NCBI GenBank assembly: GCA_946811695.1
Contig: OX328125.1
Coordinates: 46,180,845 to 46,244,844, forward strand
From: Gonocerus acuteangulatus
Lineage: Eukaryota; Arthropoda; Insecta; Hemiptera; Coreidae
Length of the DNA stretch: 64,000 bases
Direction: 5' to 3'
Shown here: piece after piece, positions 56,675 through 64,000 of the stretch
Layout: each line of letters starts with the position of its first letter
Numbering within the stretch: the first letter of the stretch is position 1
Program-made: the position numbers and the translations under genes
Notes under the pieces: generated by a model
What the model saw: the letters and a program-made list of their open reading frames with translations, nothing else
What the model was told of the DNA's origin: nothing
Databases searched by the model: none

Positions 56675-56709
56675 AGTAACAAAAACTTATTGTTTATTAA
56701 CATAATAGG

Positions 56710-56950
56710 CATGGACGTATTTAGGCAATTTTTTTTTGAGGGGGGGGGAGTATTTAGGGGGTATGGAATACTAACAATCTAGAACTTGGAATAGTTAGCC
56801 AGCTAAAACGCTATTACACCAAAAAAAAAATTTTTTTTAACTGTGATCTTATTTAATTTATTTTTAAGGTTGTACACATTTTAACCAATTAAATCAAATT
56901 GTGGGGACAGGGGGCTGTAGCCCCCTCAGCCCCCCTGATATAAGCCCATG
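56710..56950. mobile_element. CATGGGCG MITE, diverged copy
   Basis: Ends CATGGACGTATTTAGG and ATAAGCCCATG, with the GGAATACTAACAATCTAG block; no clear duplication. Confidence 0.7.
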
Positions 56951-57295
56951 GGATTTAAAGATACCTCATGGGGTTCAAATGAATTCGTTGACTGTTGATT
57001 GCCAAGGTAGGGATTGCCAGGGTTTGGTCATAATAGGTAATAAAAATACATTTTTATTTAAAAATTATACATACGTGATAAAATAAAAAGTAGTATTGAA
57101 TCCTCTAATATTCAAAATAATTATTAAATGATTCTAATAAAATAGAATTTTCTGGTTGATAAAAGTTGGTCTAATATAGACATAATTATAAAATTTTACA
57201 CATAAATAATAGTTTTTCTTTCTCTTCACTTCCACATGTCATTACAACCAACATTAGGCACTAAATGTCTAATATATTTTAATGGGCGTTTTTGG

Positions 57296-60200
57296 TCAAA
57301 TTATTAGGTTTTTAATGTTGTCATCATCTTGGACAATTTCTGAAAAATCAATCTCAATTTTTTTTCTTTTTGGAACAAAAAGCCTGAAAGAAATGAAAAT
57401 ACAGTAAGCATTAAATCACATGTCAATCAATATAAAAATCTTAAGTGAAATTCAATATCATAAAGAAGACTACTTCAGTCTTAAAACATATTTAAAGGAA
57501 ATAAAGAGTTACAATTAACTAATTGAATAGAACCCTTAATCATAACTCATCTTTTGATGTGTGTAGCCGAGTAACGAAGAGAAAATTGTAAAGGGAGGGT
57601 TAGAAAGAACTAGGCCATCGTATCATCATTTATGTTAAGCCTTTATTGGTTACTAGCTGACTGATTATACAATGACAAATACTTTTTAAAATAAATGGAT
57701 CAGATTTAGGAGAGGTACCAAATCAGGGTTTTAATCTCCATGCCCCATCCTTTCCCATATAACATACAATTGTAATTTTGCATTTTAATTACATATTTGA
57801 AATAGATGCATAAGTTTTATTACCAACAATTCAGAGATTTTTAAATCTAATGTCTTAATCTTCTATCCTTGTGTATTAATTTAATACATTTTTGTAGAAC
57901 AATTTTTTTATTATTATTATTATTAAACTTTATTGGGGTTATCTGCCTTTAATTTTTGTATTATTTTTAGTATTTCTTAATTTTGTACTTTAGTTTTTAC
58001 TTGTTGAACATACTCATAAATTCAGTGATGTGAGTTTGTTTGGTATTTTTTTAAATTTTTTTTATCGACTTCTGGGCCATTAGTGCTGACATCCTCGGTG
58101 CAGCAAGGACTTTTCTCAACGAGCTGTGAGATGAGAAAATTCCAGCCACCAGTGGGACTTGAACCCACCATCTCCCGCATGAGAATCTAAGGCGTTAGCC
58201 ACTAGACGACAGGGAGACCCTGTTTCTTCATTATTGTAGTAAAAAGTGCTTGTCATTAAGTTTTGTATTTTTGTACATAACCACTGATTGCCCCCTGTCA
58301 TGAGAGTAATTGAGTGAGATGGTGTGTTTTGTGAGTGTATTTTAAATATTTAGCATGTTTTCTACCTCTCTCCACGGGGAGGAAACCTGCTTATGACGTC
58401 AACCCGATTACGCAATCCAGAAGTGCCACCATCTCATTTGAAAGTTCAAGCTCCTTAACCAGCAGAATCCGTCCATGGGAACAATTTTTTTTAGCAAAGT
58501 TTGCGTGAAATAACTTACACTTTTTTATAACATAGGGATCCAAATGAAACCATTTTTAAAATTATATCTGAAGAGTGGATACAAATAATTTTCCTAACTA
58601 ATTTTTGTTTTGACATTCTTCTAAACTTCTAGACTTTTGACATTCTTCTAAACTAAGGTATTAAATTTTGGTTACGTTTGAACGTCAAGGAAATAGTGGA
58701 AAAAAAAGATTTACAGACATGAGCAGTTTTGGGATTTTCATATATTTATTTAAAAATCTTGGAAATGGTTGAGAAATCACGGTAAATGGAAAGTAATCAT
58801 CTGAAAGATTACTAACATTCCTACAAAAATGGCTCTCAACTAATTTTTGGTGTTATGATCTTATTCAGAGCAAGTGCCTAACACTTTGAAGAGGTTTGCT
58901 TCCTTGAACGGTTGTCAGTTTTTTATTGCTTGATGTTTTGTGAATTCATATAGCAGTAAAGTGAGTCTTTCTATAAAATACCTGTATATCTAAAATGAAA
59001 AGCATATTTGCTGTTGACAAGTAATCAAAGTATGATGTTTCTTGACATTGGGGCGCTCCGGACCTTCCCGACGTACCATTCAGGACTCAACGTACCAGGA
59101 CTTATTGACAGAGGCCAAAACAATAATTACAAAAAGGTGGCAGGAGACATGGTACAGGACAACAAATAATAAGTTACGAGAGATTAAAGACACAATTCAT
59201 GAATGGCCTTCAAGCAGCAGAAGTAACAGACGAGAAGAAGTCGTCCTGTGCCGGCTAAGGATAGGCCATTCACGACTGACTCACTCTTACCTTATGACTA
59301 GACAAGACAGACCAACATGTCAATACTGTAATACAACTCTCACCATTAAACACATCCTGACTGACTGTAGACTGAGACAAAATGATATCCTTCCACACAA
59401 CATACATGAACTACTTACAGATGACAGTCACTACATAGGACAGCTATTGGACTATCTTAAAAAAGTAAACCTTTATAACTTAATCTAAACCCTATTTATT
59501 TAATTTTTCTAATATTTTACTTCATTTGATTTGACCTGCTTTATTTTACTTTATTCCACATAAATGAGATGTAAATACAACTGTGTGAGAAATTAAAGTC
59601 AACTTCTACACACGGCAAAACATGAATATCTTGTGTACTTGTATTTATTCTGTTGAAGCAGTTGATTCGCTATAGCTGCGAACAACTAAAATAAATAAAT
59701 AAATAAATAAATAAATATTTGCTGTTTTTTATAGAGCTTTTCGAGTGGAGCAGCGTGACCAATTTCTGCTTCTGTAAGCTTTCGGGACATTGTGGCGCCT
59801 AAAATCTCATTTCCTACAATAAGTCATTGGAGTAGGTTTATTGGTAGGTTATTCTTTAGAAAATATTGTCATTTTTTATTCCAAGTTTTCTAAATGACAC
59901 AAGTTGTGAGTACGTTATGGAAACATTAAGAATAGTTCCTAGTCGAGTAGTAGTTTTATTTTGTGTAAAAGATTTATTAGTTGATCCCATCTGTGCTGCC
60001 ACTTTGAGAAGTAACTTGTTCTAAATAAAGATTTCAGATGTTCTTTCGACATTTTGTCATATATTATTGGAGTAATGGGATCGGTAGATGATTTTAAATT
60101 TCTGCCACATCTTTCCCTTCTACTCCTGTATATGCTTTTATCCATTTAAATTTAACAATTATATTTTCACATGAACAAGAGAATTGTGTTGTTATTTAGT

Positions 60201-61857
60201 CATTCTAGAGATGTTTAACTGTAGTGTTTATTTTTCTAATAACTTAAAAAATTACTTATTTTATCAGTAAAGAAGTAGACAAGCATTAAATGAAAGTTTG
60301 ACGTACCCGTAGGTGACACCTGCAGCATTAAACATGCGTTTTGAAGCCATAGTGCTCTTTTTGTGATAGTGCTTATCTGAGAGATAGACAACCTTCTTTA
60401 TACCTGCCTGTATAATAACTTTAGCGCATTCATTGCATGGAAATAACCCAACATAAATAGTACAGCCATAAACATCCGAACTATTTTTATTTAAAACTGC
60501 ATTAAGCTCTGCATGACATACTGTACACAAAAAATAAAATAAAATTGAGAAAACGTCTGGATAAAGTGAAGTAAGAACAAAAAGGGAAACATAATGTTTT
60601 GATAATGCACAATTTACCATAGCTGTGTTTTGATTTTAATGGATCGTCTGATTTACTCCATGGAAATTCATCATCGTCGCAACCATTGGGAAAACCGTTA
60701 TATCCAATTCCAACAATCCGATTGAACTTGTTAACGATACATGCTCCTACCTGTGTGTTGGGATCTTTGCTCCTTTTTGCAGCTAGGACTGCAATTGCCA
60801 TAAAGTATTCTTCCCAATTAATATAATCAGACCTCTTTGCTCTGAAAGAAGAAAAAAAAAACATTGTAAAAATACAGTGTAACATTGTAATAATAATAAT
60901 ACACAGTGTAACATTGTAAAAATAAAAAAAAAGTAGATATGAAATTCAAATAGTTTTTAGAAAGTTTATCTGAATAGATAGCACCCATTATCAGTTGTCA
61001 ACTAAGCAATTTCATGTTACCTACAGGAAATCAAAGAATTAATTTTATGATTTTTTCTATATAAACATGGAATTAATCTAACATTGTCATAATGCCATAT
61101 AATATTTAACAGCCAACAATTTAATGTTTAATGTAGTTGCCATCAATGCCAACTGGTTTGTAAGGGTATAATTAGTTTTTTCTGTAAAAATAAACTGAAA
61201 CACTTATTCTAAGTGTTTCACTGTATATGGCACATAACCTCAAATGAACCAACAAAATGCTTCTTTCATTAAGGAAAATAAAATGTAAAATGTGCTAAAA
61301 ACTTAAGTTTTGATTTATTATTGTCAATTAATTGAAAATTACTTCCCTCATGTTCAACTAATATGGATTTCATACTTTATGATTATGAGACTATTAACGT
61401 AAACTTTACATTATAGATGACTTATGATGACAGACTAATTATGTAAATATGATCAAAGTGATACAAATACACAAATGGTTTTGTTGTCAATAATTGAGTA
61501 AATAATAAACAACAAAAAACTATACAAAACAAGTTTATCCTCATATTAAGATACTGAACAAAGTAAGAAATCTAACACCAAACACATGAAAAATGTTTAT
61601 TTTTATAAATTTTCTGGGCGCATTTAAATAAACAAAATAATATATGAATCCAATGGGCAGCACTATTTGATTTCTATACTTTATTATTTAGAACAACACT
61701 TACATTACCACTTTCTACATTCACATTAAAAGATAAAAGGACAAAAATAAAACTTTAAAATCAGGAAAAATACATACTCGTTGGTCACACCTAGTTTGCA
61801 ATCTTCCAAACTAAAGGTTAAATCATTAAGGTTTCCTTGAGAAATATATGAGCTCAT
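57296..61857 (-). CDS. DCTD: Deoxycytidylate (dCMP) deaminase
   Basis: Converts dCMP to dUMP, feeding thymidylate synthesis. It is a zinc enzyme, usually hexameric and controlled by dCTP/dTTP. Complete in four exons on the minus strand: 61778-61857, 60618-60841, 60307-60520 and 57296-57383; phases agree and give 201 residues (human 178). Zinc and catalysis: HAE (H104, E106) and PCNEC (C130, C133). Family blocks: [45 protein letters not shown] and SDKHYH. The N-terminus is about 23 residues longer than in human. Start is the first ATG, just downstream of AT-rich leader. The intron before the last exon (2.9 kb) holds a SINE-B, a D repeat and a LINE. Confidence 0.93.
58055..58222 (-). mobile_element. 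SINE family B, near full
   Basis: Antisense copy: GGGAGACCC-type head complement at 58213-58221, B box GGGACTTGAACCCACC, tail GGGCCATTAGTGCTGACATC. In DCTD intron 3. Confidence 0.82.
58395..59003 (+). repeat. Dispersed repeat family D, copy D4
   Basis: AACCAGCAGAATCCGTC, AGACATGAGCAGTTTTGGGA and GAGAAATCACGGTAAATGGA match the other D copies; a LINE interrupts its end at 59016. Confidence 0.6.
59016..59714 (+). mobile_element. 5'-truncated LINE with 12-bp duplication
   Basis: Flanked by ATATTTGCTGTT at 59004-59015 and 59715-59726. Contains a C-terminal polyprotein frame, a 3' UTR and an (AAAT)n tail. Confidence 0.88.
59042..59488 (+). pseudogene. LINE polyprotein C-terminal fragment
   Basis: Open for 148 codons: [19 protein letters not shown], then [18 protein letters not shown], then [19 protein letters not shown]. 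This is the region after RNase H in LINEs of the I/Jockey group, with a C-x2-C...H-x4-C cluster. RT and RNase H are missing. Confidence 0.85.
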
Positions 61858-62577
61858 TTTTCACAAAATAATAACAAAGAAAAGAGTCCATTTAAATTAT
61901 GGCGGCTACGCCAAAGAGGAAGAAATAAATTAAAAGTCTCTAATACAAAGCAGCTATTTAAGAAATGGCAACAACCGATTTTTTTTTAATTGAATACAAC
62001 CATTTGGGGGAAAAAATAAATAAATAAAAATCTTTTGGAAAATCGAAATTCTATTTATTTTTTGTAGTTTCTCACTCCTGACAAATGTAGAAATCTATTA
62101 TTTTAATTTATAGTCTAAGACATGAACATAGAACGGATAAATAAAGGACTTAAAGCTTGGGGTACCTGTACATACCACAGCAGTTACAAAACCTGGACGT
62201 ATGGACATATTTACATAATCTCGGGAAGACTTTTAGAAACCTGAACACAACAGGTAACGCGTCCACCATTAGCAGCCAGATAACAGTGCCATCTGTATGC
62301 GCGATTATGTATATACAGTGGCTCACAGTCACTAATGATGCAAGATATTTACTTTTAAAAAAATATATTTAATACCAACCCACAATTTATTCTGAAAAAT
62401 CTTTGTTTACAAAAATACAGTAGGACCATCAGGCTAGAACATACAATAGTTAAAAATTTATTTGAGATAAAATCATTAGATTAAACAAAAACTTTATAAA
62501 TTAATATGCATTTCTAAGGTCACAATGAAAATTATGCAAAACGGAAAACGTCCAAAAATTCAAAAATGTTTTAAATT
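61858..62577. other. Region upstream of DCTD
   Basis: AT-rich. A YY1-like ATGGCGGC lies at 61899-61906, about 40 bp upstream of the DCTD start codon, and is the only regulatory candidate I see. No supported gene in the rest. Confidence 0.4.
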
Positions 62578-63200
62578 TTAGTACTTTTTAGGTAATCCTT
62601 TATAATTATTTATCACATTCAAACAATTGGGCATGAATTGGACAAGCTTTTCTGTGCAAGGTACACATATCTTCTCCCATTCTTCTTGACGCATCTTTAT
62701 GAGATATTGTTGGTTGGATATTTTATGTTTCCTCACTTCTGTTTCTAATTAACTTCATAAATTCTCTATGACGTTGAGGTCTAGTGATTGGAGGGGTGGT
62801 TTTATAGTTTCGGAGATATTATATGAACCCATTCTCTTGCGAGATAAGAAAAATACTTGGGATCATTATGTCTATAAAAAGCAAAATAATTTATTATTCC
62901 GAACTTGGTTGCAATATTTTCTTCAGTATGTAACAATATTAATGTTTATCCATTGTTTCCTCAATAAAATGATGATATCCTACAGCCAAAGCAGCCATAC
63001 TCCCCCAAACCATAAGATGATCAGTTCAATGTTTGATGTTCATGAGAAGATTATTGCCATGGAGCTCTTCGTCTGCCTTTCTCCAGTCGAAATTTGTTCT
63101 ATCAGGGCCAAAAAGTGAATTTTGACTTATCCAAAAACAAAACAGTTCTCCAGAAGTCCATCTCTTCTTTAAATAATTCTTGGGACAAATAATTTGCATC
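62578..63200 (-). pseudogene. Tc1-type transposase pseudogene
   Basis: The minus strand ends MRQEEWEKICVPCTEKLV...NYKGLPKKY, the classic Tc1 C-terminus. Upstream, with frameshifts and stops, are YRHNDPKYFSYLAREWV (the second catalytic block region) and MVWGSMAALAVGYHHFI. The N-terminal DNA-binding region is missing: family H copy H2 starts at about 63203, right at the break. Confidence 0.85.
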
Positions 63201-63202
63201 TT

Positions 63203-63334
63203 TTAGCACTTTCCTCCGAAGGAAAGTAGCTATTGAGGTTGGACTCATGACGGAATTTTTGAAAAATTTCTTCAAATCTTTATCGATCCTACCTAGTAGA
63301 CACCGAAAATGACCCCCGTTAATATTTATATATA

Positions 63335-63419
<85 letters not shown>

Positions 63420-64000
63420 CTGTTAACACGATAGCGGCCAGAGTTTTTGTTTTTTCGTCACGAAACTTGGTATATAGCATTCAATTAGCAAACGATTGAA
63501 CGAGTTCGTTAACCACCAAAGTCGGTCCACCGGAAGGGGGGGTTTACCCCGAACCCAAAACACTAATTTGACTATGTCAGCCGTAATATTTGTTATATTT
63601 CAACGAAACTTGGTATTCGTAGTGGTAATATAGAGAAAAAAGTGAGATATAAAAATGAACTAAATCGGTTCATTAGAAGGGGGGTTTACCCCGGACCCAC
63701 AATACCAATTCGCCACTACCAGCCGTGATTTTTGGTATATTTCGATGAAACTCGGTATTCGTAGTGGTAATCCACAGGTAAATAACTGTTGTAAAAATAA
63801 ACTAAATCGGTTCATTAGGAGGGGGGGGGGTTTACTCTGGACCCACAATACCAATTCGCCACTACCAGCCGTGATTTTTGGTATATTTCGTCGAAACTCG
63901 GTATTCGTAGTGGTAATCTACAGGTAAATATATGTTGTAAAAATAAACTAAATTGGTTCATTAGAAGGGGGGGGGTTTACTCTTGACCCAAATTCTTAAT
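63203..64000 (+). mobile_element. Element family H, copy H2, runs off the window
   Basis: Begins with the hairpin ACTTTCC-TCCGAA-GGAAAGT (63208-63227), then GACACCGAAAATGACCCCCG, about 90 bp of AT repeats (63328-63417), CTGTTAACACGATAGCGGCC and at least three tandem units of 142-146 bp, each with GTTTACCCCGGACCC-like sequence, up to the right edge. Confidence 0.75.

Larger units (their letters stand above)
55889..56690 (+). mobile_element. Harbinger-type element, 5' part, split by a MITE
   Basis: Starts GGCTAGTACACACTGTGACT, typical of the element ends; a short coding start at 56081 (MKNQEGGAAEN...) leads to RLRLED, then a MITE (56179-56418), then the transposase N-terminal region to about 56645. 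The catalytic half is absent. Confidence 0.6.

Noticed and set aside
1..64000. CRISPR arrays, bacterial operons, rRNA genes
   Set aside because: None seen; all repeats are eukaryotic transposons, SINEs, minisatellites or microsatellites.

Overview
The window is AT-rich nuclear DNA from an invertebrate animal. It holds four spliced, conserved animal genes with short exons and long introns, AT microsatellites, several tRNA-derived SINE families, LINE copies, and remnants of piggyBac, Tigger, Tc1, mariner, Harbinger and hAT-like elements. The ari-1 protein has an N-terminus of the insect type (acidic, with [10 protein letters not shown]), so an arthropod is most likely. I cannot place it more precisely.

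Layout. (1) 1-18524, minus strand: ari-1, an RBR E3 ubiquitin ligase. Nine exons are visible and the 3' end runs off the left edge. (2) 18525-18998: a 474-bp divergent promoter with an overlapping E-box and CRE. (3) 18999-32883, plus strand: ULK3, an autophagy/abscission-type kinase, complete in ten exons, with one GC-AG intron and a 105-bp last intron. (4) 33-34.3 kb: a convergent intergenic region. (5) 34309-48270, minus strand, possibly with a remote 5' exon at 54475-54572: a sorbitol-dehydrogenase-like protein. It has lost the catalytic zinc ligands but kept the structural zinc site, and it carries a Lys/Glu-rich tail of about 237 residues. (6) 57296-61857, minus strand: dCMP deaminase (DCTD), complete in four exons. 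(7) 61.9-64 kb: upstream DNA with a dead Tc1 copy and a repeat-rich element that runs off the right edge.

The four genes have no obvious joint pathway. Two of them share a divergent promoter. The rest of the DNA is mostly mobile elements, many with boundaries and target-site duplications that can be read directly: a piggyBac with a Tigger nested in it; a TTTAG-rich hAT-type MITE; a second hAT-type MITE family, one copy of which splits a Harbinger gene; three related long-TIR elements, two with exact 8-bp duplications; a family built of about 145-bp units with an AT microsatellite and a terminal hairpin; and two 5'-truncated LINEs with duplications.

All exon models come from reading splice sites and family conservation by eye. 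No alignment or search was run.
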